Part shown: in pieces, positions 1 to 7,812 of the stretch | Layout of the letters: every line of letters begins with the position of its first letter | Position numbering within the stretch: the first letter of the stretch is position 1 | Assembly (NCBI GenBank): GCA_002354095.1 | Contig: DEKX01000025.1 | Coordinates: forward strand, 1-64,000 | Origin: Prevotella sp. UBA2711 | Lineage (GTDB): Bacteria > Bacteroidota > Bacteroidia > Bacteroidales > Bacteroidaceae | Reading direction: 5' to 3' | Length of the DNA stretch: 64,000 bases | Notes under the pieces: generated by a model | Seen by the model: only the letters and a program-made list of their open reading frames with translations | What the model was told of the DNA's origin: nothing | Databases searched by the model: none | Translations under genes and position numbers: made by a program

Positions 1-64
1 AATAATCCTTTTATTTACAGGCTATTGCACTAACATGGCATTTCATGCAAAATCCGTAAATATG

Positions 65-107
65 ACTCATAATCTGGAGGTCCCAGGTTCAAGCCCTGGC
101 TGGTCCA
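65..107 (+). other. 3' half of a tRNA-Met (CAT) gene; probable attachment-site remnant
   Basis: The run holds an anticodon loop CTCATAA (66-72), the 3' anticodon strand TCTGG, variable loop AGGTC, a perfect T-arm (CCAGG, TTCAAGC, CCTGG; 83-99), the 3' acceptor strand CTGGTCC and discriminator A (107). The partner 5' acceptor GGACCAG and the D-arm are absent upstream, and the bases before the anticodon loop no longer pair with TCTGG, so this is a 3' fragment and not a working tRNA. Site-specific integrases commonly recombine in tRNA 3' halves and leave such a fragment at the far end of the element. A terminator follows, as expected if the right side is the native flank. Any intact gene, element and integrase would lie left of the window. 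Confidence 0.7.
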
Positions 108-121
108 CACTGACAATCAAG

Positions 122-153
122 GAGTTGCGCAAACCGCGCAACTCTCTGTTTTT
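122..153 (+). terminator. Rho-independent terminator after the tRNA fragment
   Basis: A 9-bp perfect stem GAGTTGCGC/GCGCAACTC (122-130 with 136-144) with a 5-nt loop is followed by a T-rich run ending TTTTT. It probably terminated the original tRNA transcript. Confidence 0.8.
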
Positions 154-165
154 CTTCGCTTTCGA

Positions 166-436
166 TTATTTTACCATCCAGACATTGAGAATGATTCCCT
201 GGAATGTTGGTGACCATTCTGGTTGACAGACGTAAATGGCGTTGTTAAGCCAATTGTAGGGACTGTCGGATGGCGCCTCGAATCTTGGAGCTGCCTTGAA
301 ATAAAAGGTATCCTGACCTTTATCATCTTTACCTGTCGAGATGATACCGCAATTGCGGACATGAATGTAGGATTTGTGCGCTGAGGCGGCAATTCATAGC
401 TAAAAGCATGAAAAAGAGGAGTGATAACTTCTTCAT
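166..436 (-). pseudogene. Remnant of a secreted DUF3237-like protein gene
   Basis: On the minus strand an ATG at 436 starts a clear signal peptide (MKKLSLLFFMLLAMN..., ending near LSA), but this frame stops at 329-331 after 35 residues. From about position 375 a second frame stays open to the TAA at 166-168 and encodes a stretch beginning YIHVRNCGIIS and later FYFKAAPRFEAP, NWLNNAIYV and QGIILNVWMVK. From memory this matches the C-terminal half of DUF3237 proteins, which usually end in a similar 'YF...PRFE...W(L)N...' block and are about 150 residues long. The N-terminal half of the domain is missing and the junction is out of frame, so the gene has lost an internal segment. It sits beside the tRNA scar. 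The family call rests on motif memory only. Confidence 0.6.
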
Positions 437-462
437 AATTATTGTTTTATATCTTTGTGTTA

Positions 463-497
463 CAAAGATACTATTTTTTGCCATATCGTCATTCAAA
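463..497 (-). promoter_or_regulatory. Promoter of the DUF3237-like remnant
   Basis: The minus strand carries TATCTTTG (463-470) with TTTG 23 nt upstream (494-497). The -7 box forms one arm of a perfect palindrome, ATCTTTGT-GTT-ACAAAGAT (451-469), which could be a hairpin or an operator. Confidence 0.45.
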
Positions 498-529
498 TGT
501 TAAAAATTGGCAGATATTTTTAATTTTAT

Positions 530-560
530 TTTGTAGAAAGAAATTAAATTTCTATCTTTG
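530..560 (+). promoter_or_regulatory. Bacteroidetes-type promoter of the 805-aa LruC lipoprotein gene
   Basis: TTTG (530-533) and TATCTTTG (553-560) are separated by exactly 19 nt, the canonical Bacteroidetes sigma-ABfr spacing. The start codon lies about 40 nt downstream after an AT-rich leader. Confidence 0.75.
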
Positions 561-602
561 CAGAATAAAGTACACATATTTAATAATTAAAATCTAACGA
601 AA

Positions 603-3020
603 ATGAACAAAAAGTATTTGATGAAAGGTATGGCCGCTTTAGCACTTCTGGCTGGTTTCAGCAGTTGTGTAAAGGACGTTGATGGTTCTTCAAGTGGTAT
701 CAATGAAGAGCAGAAGGCCAAAGAGAATGCCGAGCTTCAGCTTGGCTTTATGATTCCTGACGGACAGACTTGGGACATGGCTTCGCAGGTGACTGCAAAC
801 GTTTCGGTAAACTTGGGACTTGACCAAGAATATACTGTTGGTATTTACGACAAGAATCCCCTGTATGACAGCAGCGCAAAATTCTTTGCAATGGAGACAG
901 TGAAAGAAGGTAAGTCTATTTCTACTTCATTTACCCTTCCTGATGCTTTGCAGAAGGTTTATGTCGTTGCTTACGATAGTAAAAATCGTAGTATAGCAGA
1001 TGCAGTTAGTGTAGAGAATGGACAGATTAACGCAAATCTTGGTGGTAATGCTGCAGGTAGCCGTACTATGCGTGCTGCTGAGGATTCAAATGTTTATCCA
1101 CAGTATGTTAGGACACTGGAAAGTTATCTGAATCCGACTCTTGACGACGTTAAAGAAGTAATTCTGTCAGATAATCAGAATGCATGGAAGGCACAAAATA
1201 TTTCTCTTGGAACGCCACCAACTTTGGATGCGATGAGAAATTATACTGCCATCACTGATGCAATTATTACGGATGATACAAGCCAAGGGAATCATACTTT
1301 GAGTGATATGAACTATAACCCTTCTGCGCATTTCCCAGGAGGTGGTGATGGTAAGCACTATCGCGTTGCAGCTGGTACAGAAGTTACAGAGATATTTAAT
1401 ATTAACGCAACAGAAAATGTAGTAAATGATGCCGTTATTTATGTGGAAGGAACTTTGCATTTGAATGGCAATACCTTGAATGGTCCTACGCTCGTAGTTG
1501 GTAAAGGCGGCAAAATCATTTTGGATGGCACAACCAATATGAGTAACTTTGGTCGTATTATTGTGATGGCGGGTGGTTCTATTGAAGCTCCTGAGGGCAC
1601 AAATCCGGATTTTAATGTAAACAATGGTGGTGCATGCTATAATGCAGGAACAATTAATTTTAACGGACTATTAAATGTGAATGGATCCAAAGTTTATAAC
1701 AAAGGAACTATAATTGTAGATGTACTTCGCAATACATCTGGTGGTCATTTTACGAACTTTGGACATATTACAGCTCGTACTAATACCATCCAAAGTGATG
1801 CATATAATTCGACAATTGTAAATGGATGCTATCTGCACTTTACAGAGAATGCAGGTACTGGTCCACTTACCTTGTTGGATAATAGCCGCATAGATTGTGA
1901 TGGTCAGTTATATATGACAGGTGTTAGCACCATGTACAACTTGAGTAAAATTAATGCTGGCTCAATTTATTGTCAAAATGCAACAATTAATGGACCGACA
2001 GCACAGGGATCCTTCTCTATTGTTAAAACTTCAAAGTTCCTCGTTAGCTATGGTGGTGATTTAGCCGTTACAAATAATGCTTATGTGGATTGTGATCCAG
2101 ACGAGTTTTATAATTATCAGAATGTTAACTATAAGAATACTGTGTCCGAAGATAATTATCAATATACGGCTGCAGGTGTGATTATTAATAACAATATTGC
2201 CCATTGGACCAGTGAGGAGAGCTCTCCTCTGATTATTCCTGAGGGTGATTGCTCTGGTATGGGTAACAATCCTGGTGGTGGCGGTGGCAAGATTTATGGC
2301 AATCCTGCCGTTTACACCTATGCTTTCGAGGACCAGACACTGAACACTGACTACGATATGAATGACGTAGTACTGAAGGTTTCTTATGTAGTGAAGGAAG
2401 AGGGAACTGGCGAGAATGCTGGCAAGGTCATCTACGACAAGAAACAGCTGAAGGTTCAGCTCGTAGCTGCCGGTGCTACTTACGATATTAAGGCTAAGAT
2501 CGGTGACACTTACCTGTTTGAAGGTCAGGAGATTCATCTGGCAATGAAACAGAACAAGGGTATGATGATTAACACTGGCGGTACTGGTGGTAATTCAGTA
2601 AGTGGTGTGGCTCCTGCTGAGTGGACGGTTGCTGTTCCTAAAGGCTGGAATGGTAAGTTCGAGGAACTGCCTGTTTCTATTGAGGTTTGCACCACCAAAA
2701 AGACCTATGCATTCCCCAACGATGATATTTATCCTCACGTAGTGATGATTCCTGTTGACTGGGCTTGGCCTATCGAGCGCGTGAATATTAAGGATGCTTA
2801 TCCTGGAACGGCTGATGCAAAGACGATAAAGAACACTTACAAAGCTACCTATACTAATAAGGAAACTAACGAGTTGGTAGAAGGTGAATTTACTATGGAG
2901 TTCAAAGAGAATTCGTTCGCTGCATGGGCAACATCGGCTGCTGCTGATCGTGTAGGTGACAGAAACGGATGGTACAACCATCCGTCTGACAAGACGATGA
3001 AGAACGAGAAGAACAATTAA
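603..3020 (+). CDS. Large LruC-domain surface lipoprotein with beta-helix-like middle
   Basis: The protein has 805 residues. A lipoprotein signal peptide ends at Cys22 (LLAGFSSC), so the mature protein is probably lipidated and placed in the outer membrane. Residues about 35-55 carry a segment (QKAKENAELQ... DGQTWDM) shared with the 462-aa neighbour at 5051. Residues about 255-500 are rich in short N- and G-rich turns (GNTLNGPTLVVG, GRIIVMAGGSIEAP, NKGTIIVDV) that suggest a right-handed beta-helix. The C-terminal third holds the acidic LruC/DUF4842 motif FEDQTLNTDYDMNDVV (about 578), which looks like a divalent-cation loop. LruC-domain proteins are a poorly understood family of bacterial surface proteins. 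It has its own promoter and terminator, so it is monocistronic. The ligand is unknown; adhesion or glycan binding is speculation. Confidence 0.75.
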   Translation: MNKKYLMKGMAALALLAGFSSCVKDVDGSSSGINEEQKAKENAELQLGFMIPDGQTWDMASQVTANVSVNLGLDQEYTVGIYDKNPLYDSSAKFFAMETVKEGKSISTSFTLPDALQKVYVVAYDSKNRSIADAVSVENGQINANLGGNAAGSRTMRAAEDSNVYPQYVRTLESYLNPTLDDVKEVILSDNQNAWKAQNISLGTPPTLDAMRNYTAITDAIITDDTSQGNHTLSDMNYNPSAHFPGGGDGKHYRVAAGTEVTEIFNINATENVVNDAVIYVEGTLHLNGNTLNGPTLVVGKGGKIILDGTTNMSNFGRIIVMAGGSIEAPEGTNPDFNVNNGGACYNAGTINFNGLLNVNGSKVYNKGTIIVDVLRNTSGGHFTNFGHITARTNTIQSDAYNSTIVNGCYLHFTENAGTGPLTLLDNSRIDCDGQLYMTGVSTMYNLSKINAGSIYCQNATINGPTAQGSFSIVKTSKFLVSYGGDLAVTNNAYVDCDPDEFYNYQNVNYKNTVSEDNYQYTAAGVIINNNIAHWTSEESSPLIIPEGDCSGMGNNPGGGGGKIYGNPAVYTYAFEDQTLNTDYDMNDVVLKVSYVVKEEGTGENAGKVIYDKKQLKVQLVAAGATYDIKAKIGDTYLFEGQEIHLAMKQNKGMMINTGGTGGNSVSGVAPAEWTVAVPKGWNGKFEELPVSIEVCTTKKTYAFPNDDIYPHVVMIPVDWAWPIERVNIKDAYPGTADAKTIKNTYKATYTNKETNELVEGEFTMEFKENSFAAWATSAAADRVGDRNGWYNHPSDKTMKNEKNN

Positions 3021-3053
3021 GACATCAAATACTTAATATTACTGATAAATGAA

Positions 3054-3090
3054 GTGGGGTGCCTACGTGATGTAGACACCCCGCTTTTTT
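3054..3090 (+). terminator. Rho-independent terminator of the 805-aa lipoprotein gene
   Basis: A 13-bp stem with one mismatch (3054-3066 with 3072-3084, loop GTGAT) is followed by TTTTTT. The terminator after the related gene at 5051 has a similar GTGA loop. Confidence 0.88.
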
Positions 3091-3185
3091 ACTTTCAATA
3101 CCATGACTGTAATATTTTTTAAGGTCAATGAAGGATTGTTTGTTATTCGCGTTTTGCCGAAATCGAGGCTCAGTTTTTGCTGGCA

Positions 3186-3248
3186 GGCGAGGTAAATTTT
3201 TCTGGCAGGCCTGCAAAATAATTTTCGCTCGCCAAGCGGCATCCGCTT
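3186..3248. other. Structured GC-rich intergenic block
   Basis: The block contains GGCGAG (3186-3191) pairing with CTCGCC (3228-3233) around the palindrome GCAGGCCTGC (3205-3214), followed by the hairpin AAGCGG-CAT-CCGCTT (3234-3248). A promoter-like TACCTTTA lies just outside on the minus strand (3273-3280). No convincing gene is here: the short minus-strand frame over it (3025-3258) has no recognisable motif. It may be a dispersed repeat or a small RNA. The rest of 3091-3308 shows nothing I can name. Confidence 0.35.
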
Positions 3249-3308
3249 CACCTCTCATTTGACAATGTAAAGGTACGGAAATTTCAAATCGGCTGAATGA
3301 GAGCTGAA

Positions 3309-3527
3309 TGACATCGTGACAAGTGACATAGTGACATTAAGCATCTTCCCGATATGCAAAACAGCCCTTATAGAATATTATATAATTATAATTATATAAT
3401 ATTTATATATAGTATATATATAATATATTTATAATATTTATACATAAATATATTACTCTTCCTCTCCTATTCCCCGTTCACCCACAGGAAGTGCCTTAAT
3501 GTCACTTTGTCACTTGTCACGATGTCA
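3309..3527. repeat. Inverted repeat of short TGACA units flanking an AT-rich core
   Basis: A 33-nt arm at 3309-3341 (units TGACATCG, TGACAAG, TGACATAG, TGACATT) recurs as its reverse complement at 3495-3527 with one mismatch. The arms enclose about 150 nt whose centre (about 3371-3454) is almost pure A/T and itself palindromic. The right arm ends at the stop codon of the minus-strand gene that starts at 4809. The layout matches the element at 51444-51603 although the unit sequence differs. Function is unknown; it may be a cruciform, a convergent transcription barrier or a mobile repeat. Confidence 0.75.
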
Positions 3528-3528
3528 C

Positions 3529-4809
3529 TTAGTAAACGGCGCCGTCAGCGGGGTAGAGGAACCAATCCTGGGCATCATCCTGATCAAGAATCCACTCGCC
3601 GAACGAATGGCCTGCCGTCTGATAGGCTCCCGATACGATGCTGTTCTTGCGCATACCGATGGGCTGCCCCTCCAGCGGGTAGCGGAAATTACCGTCGGGC
3701 ACTACGACAGCCCACGAAAATCCATTGTTGTAGCTCTGTGCCGCACCGTTGTAGTATCCGTAAATCACCTCAGTCAACTTGTAGGGGTAGGAGTGCACCT
3801 CCCAGATGTTGCTGCCTGCCGTGCCGTATTGCACGAGGATAAAGGGGTCAACCTCGGTCAATTGGAAGCGGCGTGCTATGTTCTCATCGCCAAAGTCAAG
3901 GTAGTAGGTCACCGTTTGAGCCGGCTGTGTGGCTCCGTTGTTGCTTGCCGAGGGGTTCTCCACCGTATTGAAGAATCGGCGATAGACGCTGCCGTCAGCT
4001 GCTAAAGGATACATCGCCAGATGGGCATCGTCGAAGAGCCCGATGGTAGCGTTGCCGTTGATAGCGGCAAACTGCAGTTCCTTCTGTTTCAGCAGTGCGC
4101 GTTCGCGCTCTGGATAGCGAATGAACGAGCTGTTATCGTCCTCAGTAATCGTCACCTTATCGTTGGCATAGCCCATCAGTCGGACGGCAGCACCTATCTG
4201 TTTGGCAAATCCCACGGCATCCAGCGTCACGTGCAGCAGCACCACATCGTGGTCGTCGGGCGCTATCTCCTTCTCGATGGTCATCACCACATCGTTGTAA
4301 TCCCAATCGCCTGGGTTGGGGTAGTCTGCCTCGAAGCAATAGCGGAATGCCTGTGGAGTGATGGCGTTAGCTTGGGTGGTAGGCACTGTGGTAGTCAGCT
4401 TAATCTCGTTGTTCACCTTGGCTGAACCGATGGCAAGATACTTGCCGTCCTTGTCCAAGGCAGCCGCATAGACGGTGCTCAGTGTGGGGTCGCTCACGTA
4501 TTCGATGTTGGCATATTGACCAGCCAGCGACGAGGTGTAAACCTCGCCCAGCACCTCTACACCACTCTCCGAAAAGGGATTTCCCGACAGCAGGACTACG
4601 CGTTCGGCACCGTTGGGAATGCTGCTCACGCCGGTTGTAGCCGCCGTTGTCAGCGTCCACGTGTGCCCGCGCTCGATGGAGTCAACGGGGAAATAGCCCT
4701 CCAACTGGTCTTCATATCCATAATATTTGAATTTGTCTCTGATGCACGATGTAGTCAGTGCACCTACAGCGCAAATTATAAATAATGTACGTACGAGATT
4801 CTTTTTCAT
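3529..4809 (-). CDS. LruC-domain lipoprotein
   Basis: The protein has 426 residues. A lipoprotein signal peptide with Cys22 (VGALTTSC) predicts outer-membrane lipid anchoring. The N-terminal 140 residues form a probable beta-sandwich (RGHTWTLTTAATTGV..., DPTLSTVYAAALDKDGKYLAIG). The LruC motif YPNPGDWDYNDVVMTIE lies near residue 165, and the remainder (to WFLYPADGAVY) is the usual C-terminal LruC module with conserved aromatic and acidic residues. It is the middle gene of a cluster of three LruC-type lipoproteins and runs opposite to its neighbours. Its promoter region, shared with the divergent gene at 5051, is about 240 nt long and AT-rich; I see only a weak -7 box (TAATTTTA) for this gene. 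The biochemical role is unknown. Confidence 0.75.
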   Translation of the reverse strand: MKKNLVRTLFIICAVGALTTSCIRDKFKYYGYEDQLEGYFPVDSIERGHTWTLTTAATTGVSSIPNGAERVVLLSGNPFSESGVEVLGEVYTSSLAGQYANIEYVSDPTLSTVYAAALDKDGKYLAIGSAKVNNEIKLTTTVPTTQANAITPQAFRYCFEADYPNPGDWDYNDVVMTIEKEIAPDDHDVVLLHVTLDAVGFAKQIGAAVRLMGYANDKVTITEDDNSSFIRYPERERALLKQKELQFAAINGNATIGLFDDAHLAMYPLAADGSVYRRFFNTVENPSASNNGATQPAQTVTYYLDFGDENIARRFQLTEVDPFILVQYGTAGSNIWEVHSYPYKLTEVIYGYYNGAAQSYNNGFSWAVVVPDGNFRYPLEGQPIGMRKNSIVSGAYQTAGHSFGEWILDQDDAQDWFLYPADGAVY

Positions 4810-4935
4810 GATCGATTCGTTTTTTTTCAGGGTGTAAAATTACAAAAAATGCTTGAATCCGCAACAAGAATTGTATCAAAAACTTGATTTATGCAATCGT
4901 TTCCCCTAAATTTTACAAAAATTAACCTATCAATG

Positions 4936-4966
4936 TTTGATTTTTCTAATAAATAATGTATTTTTG
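4936..4966 (+). promoter_or_regulatory. Promoter of the 462-aa LruC-like lipoprotein gene
   Basis: TTTG (4936-4939) and TATTTTTG (4959-4966) are 19 nt apart. The leader to the ATG at 5051 is about 80 nt and AT-rich, with no clear structure. Confidence 0.7.
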
Positions 4967-5050
4967 CAACGTTGAATGAAATCACACAAATGTCTTCTTA
5001 AGTGAATTGAGTATTTATAGATCATTAAAAATTTAGAAAATTAAGTAAAG

Positions 5051-6439
5051 ATGAAGAAGTTATTATTTTTAGGAATCGTCATGATGGGCATGCTCTCGTC
5101 ATGTGTGAAGGACGCAGCTTCAGGCACTCCTGACCCACAGAAGGCTAAGGAAGAAGCTTACAACAATGCTTTCGTGCAGGCATTCGGTAATATTGCCCCT
5201 AACCAGACTTGGGGATTCAAGAGTGGTGTACGTGCCGCAACTACTATGCGTACCGCAAATACTAATGGTAACCAGTGGGAAGATCAAGATTGGGTAATCC
5301 CAGCAGATATTACTGATTCAGAGTTGCAAGATGTTTTGGCAGTATTTAATGAGGAAGGTGCTGAGAGCTATGAGTCTCTTATCGACTTAAATGATTTCTT
5401 TGTACAGCAGGTTTACAAAGGAGAAGCTTCTTATTATAATCATAGCCAGTACATCGATAATGATGTATCTAAAGGTCTTAAGCCAAATGAGCAGCCAAAT
5501 GTTATTGGTTCAGAACATATGGACTGGCTCTGCACTGTTACTGACAAGAAGGTAGAGGTAGTTAGTTACAATCCTTATGAAGAGAAAGTAGTTATTGCTG
5601 ATTCTTACGATGACCACATCAACAATTTCAACAATGGTAAGTGCACTTCTTCATGGACATCAGAGAAAACGGGTATCGCTGTCAAGAATCTGATGCTGAT
5701 GGTTAACAGCAATACCAATAAATTTGGTTTTAAGTCTTCAGAAGACAATGGTCACGTGTTCTATAACTTCCGCATGGAAAAAATCAATGGCAACTACTAT
5801 GTAGGTTTCGACTTTGAGGCTAATGGCAACAACCCCAATGAAAAGGTTGATCGCGACTATATTTACAACGACTGGATTGTGAAGATTGTTCCTGGAAAGG
5901 GACAGACGGACAAGGTGAAGGAAGAAGGTATGATTATCTGCGAAGACCTTGGTAATATCGGCGACTTCGACTTCAACGACGTAGTATTCTATGCTAAGGT
6001 TTGGGAAAGCGGTAAGACAGATATTTGGTTGCTCGCAGCTGGTGGTACTCTCGATTTGACTGTTGCTGGTCGTGAGGTTCACGAGGCATTCGGTGTTAGT
6101 AAGTCAACGATGGTTAATACCATGGAGTCAACTGGCAAGGGTGCTGAAAAGCCTATTGTTCACTTCCAGGCATCGCAGACATATAACAGCTTGATTGATA
6201 TTCCTATCGTTGTAACAGGTAAGGATGCTGCAGGCAACATTACTTCTCACGCTCTTACTGCCGAAATGGGTAAGGCTCCTCAGAAGATTTGCGTTGCCAA
6301 GGGCTTCAAGTGGTGTAAGGAGTATCAGTCTCTGAAAGACGTATATCCTGGCTTCAAGGACTGGACAACTGGTGCTGCCTCTACATGGGCAGGAAGCTAT
6401 AATGCTGAAAATGTTTGCGATTACGATTTTGAGTATTAA
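5051..6439 (+). CDS. LruC/DUF4842-like surface lipoprotein
   Basis: The protein has 462 residues with a lipoprotein signal ending at Cys18 (GMLSSC). The segment after the signal (QKAKEEAYNNAFVQAFGNI...NQTWGF) parallels that of the 805-aa gene at 603, so the two are probably paralogues. The acidic motif CEDLGNIGDFDFNDVVFYAK near residue 300 matches the [ED]D...D.D.NDVV pattern of LruC proteins. The C-terminal tail includes KWCKEYQSLKDVYPGFKDW. The middle domain (about 80-290) is unassigned. Clustering of three such genes suggests a shared envelope role. An attached terminator at 6502 ends the transcript. Confidence 0.72.
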   Translation: MKKLLFLGIVMMGMLSSCVKDAASGTPDPQKAKEEAYNNAFVQAFGNIAPNQTWGFKSGVRAATTMRTANTNGNQWEDQDWVIPADITDSELQDVLAVFNEEGAESYESLIDLNDFFVQQVYKGEASYYNHSQYIDNDVSKGLKPNEQPNVIGSEHMDWLCTVTDKKVEVVSYNPYEEKVVIADSYDDHINNFNNGKCTSSWTSEKTGIAVKNLMLMVNSNTNKFGFKSSEDNGHVFYNFRMEKINGNYYVGFDFEANGNNPNEKVDRDYIYNDWIVKIVPGKGQTDKVKEEGMIICEDLGNIGDFDFNDVVFYAKVWESGKTDIWLLAAGGTLDLTVAGREVHEAFGVSKSTMVNTMESTGKGAEKPIVHFQASQTYNSLIDIPIVVTGKDAAGNITSHALTAEMGKAPQKICVAKGFKWCKEYQSLKDVYPGFKDWTTGAASTWAGSYNAENVCDYDFEY

Positions 6440-6501
6440 TAATAACTCTTATATATTGTAATTTGAACCCATCAAATACAATCATAAACAATTCTTTCAA
6501 G

Positions 6502-6534
6502 AGAGTGTCTGCGTGAGTAGGCGCTCTTTTTTTT
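6502..6534 (+). terminator. Rho-independent terminator
   Basis: An 11-position imperfect stem (6502-6512 with 6517-6527, loop GTGA) runs into TTTTTTTT. It ends the 462-aa lipoprotein transcript and insulates the downstream gene. Confidence 0.85.
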
Positions 6535-6567
6535 AGCATTATTTTTGGAAGTTCGCATTATTTGCAG

Positions 6568-6575
6568 TACCTTTG
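6568..6575 (+). promoter_or_regulatory. -7 box of the SpmAB-like gene, leaderless arrangement
   Basis: TACCTTTG lies only 4 nt before the ATG at 6580. Transcription in Bacteroidetes usually starts a few bases after this box, so the mRNA should be leaderless or nearly so. This also rules out the longer frame that begins with a TTG at 6562. Confidence 0.6.
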
Positions 6576-6579
6576 CAGA

Positions 6580-7812
6580 ATGGTTCTGAATTATATTTGG
6601 GTAGCGTTTTTCCTGCTTGCCTTTGTGATTGCAACGGTGAAGTTGGTGTTCTGGGGAGACTTGGACGTGTTTCCTGCGATGATGGATTCTACGTTCTCAT
6701 CTTCGAAAACGGCTTTTGAGATTTCTTTGGGGCTCACTGGTGTGCTGTCACTCTGGCTTGGCATTATGAAAGTGGGCGAGAAGGGTGGCGTGGTCAATTT
6801 TCTGGCTCGCCTGCTGTCGCCCGTATTCTCCAAACTGTTTCCTGACATTCCTAAGGGGCACCCCGTCACGGGTTCTATCTTCATGAACTTGGCGGCTAAC
6901 ATGCTGGGGTTGGATAATGCAGCCACACCACTGGGACTGAAGGCAATGGAGCAGATGCAGGAACTGAACCCCAAGAAGGACACTGCCTGGAACCCCATGA
7001 TTATGTTCCTCGTGCTGAATACATCAGGATTGACGCTGATACCCGTCAGCATCATGGTGTATCGCGTACAGATGGGATCCCAACAGCCCACCGATATCTT
7101 TATGCCCATCCTGCTGGCTACGTTCTTCTCAACGCTGGCAGGCATCATAGCCACTTCTTTGTTTCAGCGCATCAATCTGCTGAACCGCACCCTGCTGTTG
7201 ACGCTGGGAGGCGCTTGTGCAGTGGTGGCAGGCATCATCTGGGGATTCTCGCAGATGGACAGCGATACGATGAACAAGGTGAGCACATCGGTTGCCAATA
7301 TCCTCCTGATGGTTATCATTGTGAGTTTCATTGTTGCTGGCGTGCGCAAGAAAGCCAATGTCTATGATGCCTTCATCGAGGGCGCAAAGGACGGTTTTCA
7401 GACAGCCGTGCGCATCATTCCCTATCTGGTGGCTATTCTCGTTGGAATCGGCGTTTTCCGTGCTTCGGGTGCGATGGATATGCTGATAGGCGGTTTGCGC
7501 TGGTGTGTTGATCTGACGGGTGCCAATTCCGAATGGGTGGATGCGATGCCTACAGCACTGATGAAACCCCTCTCAGGCTCAGGAGCGCGAGGCATGATGG
7601 TGGATGCGATGACTACCTATGGAGCCGACTCGTTCGTAGGACGATTGTCGTGTGTATTCCAAGGTTCCACCGATACCACCTTCTATATATTAGCCGTTTA
7701 TTTCGGCTCAGTAGGTATTTCTAAGACACGTCACGCAGTTGCCTGCGGTCTTTTGGCAGACTTGGCAGGCATCATAGCCGCGATATTAATCTGTTATTTG
7801 TTCTTTAACTAA
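6580..7812 (+). CDS. SpmA-SpmB fused nucleoside-recognition/gate-domain membrane protein
   Basis: About 410 residues. The protein is almost wholly hydrophobic helices and holds two gate (nucleoside recognition, SpoIVB/SpmA-SpmB type) repeats: the first around IFMNLAANMLGLDNAATPLGLKAM (about 105-128), the second around TALMKPLSGSGARGMMVDAM (about 325-344). In Firmicutes the two halves are separate spore maturation proteins; Bacteroidetes do not sporulate and carry the fused form, whose substrate is unknown. The start is taken as ATG 6580 because the promoter box overlaps any upstream start. The stop codon overlaps the next start by one base (TAATG), implying translational coupling to the flippase. 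Confidence 0.85.
   Translation: MVLNYIWVAFFLLAFVIATVKLVFWGDLDVFPAMMDSTFSSSKTAFEISLGLTGVLSLWLGIMKVGEKGGVVNFLARLLSPVFSKLFPDIPKGHPVTGSIFMNLAANMLGLDNAATPLGLKAMEQMQELNPKKDTAWNPMIMFLVLNTSGLTLIPVSIMVYRVQMGSQQPTDIFMPILLATFFSTLAGIIATSLFQRINLLNRTLLLTLGGACAVVAGIIWGFSQMDSDTMNKVSTSVANILLMVIIVSFIVAGVRKKANVYDAFIEGAKDGFQTAVRIIPYLVAILVGIGVFRASGAMDMLIGGLRWCVDLTGANSEWVDAMPTALMKPLSGSGARGMMVDAMTTYGADSFVGRLSCVFQGSTDTTFYILAVYFGSVGISKTRHAVACGLLADLAGIIAAILICYLFFN

Noticed and set aside
171..392. 73-codon minus-strand open frame
   Set aside because: It is the wrong frame over the DUF3237-like remnant; the meaningful frames are the signal peptide frame and the C-terminal frame ending at 166.
3025..3258. 77-codon minus-strand open frame
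   Set aside because: It runs through the terminator at 3054-3090 and has no recognisable motif. Possible repeat-derived frame, not supportable as a gene.
3371..3454. Possible replication origin (AT-rich stretch); also considered at 51500-51548 near gyrB
   Set aside because: No DnaA-box cluster is visible and neither dnaA nor parAB is nearby. gyrB alone is not evidence of an origin.
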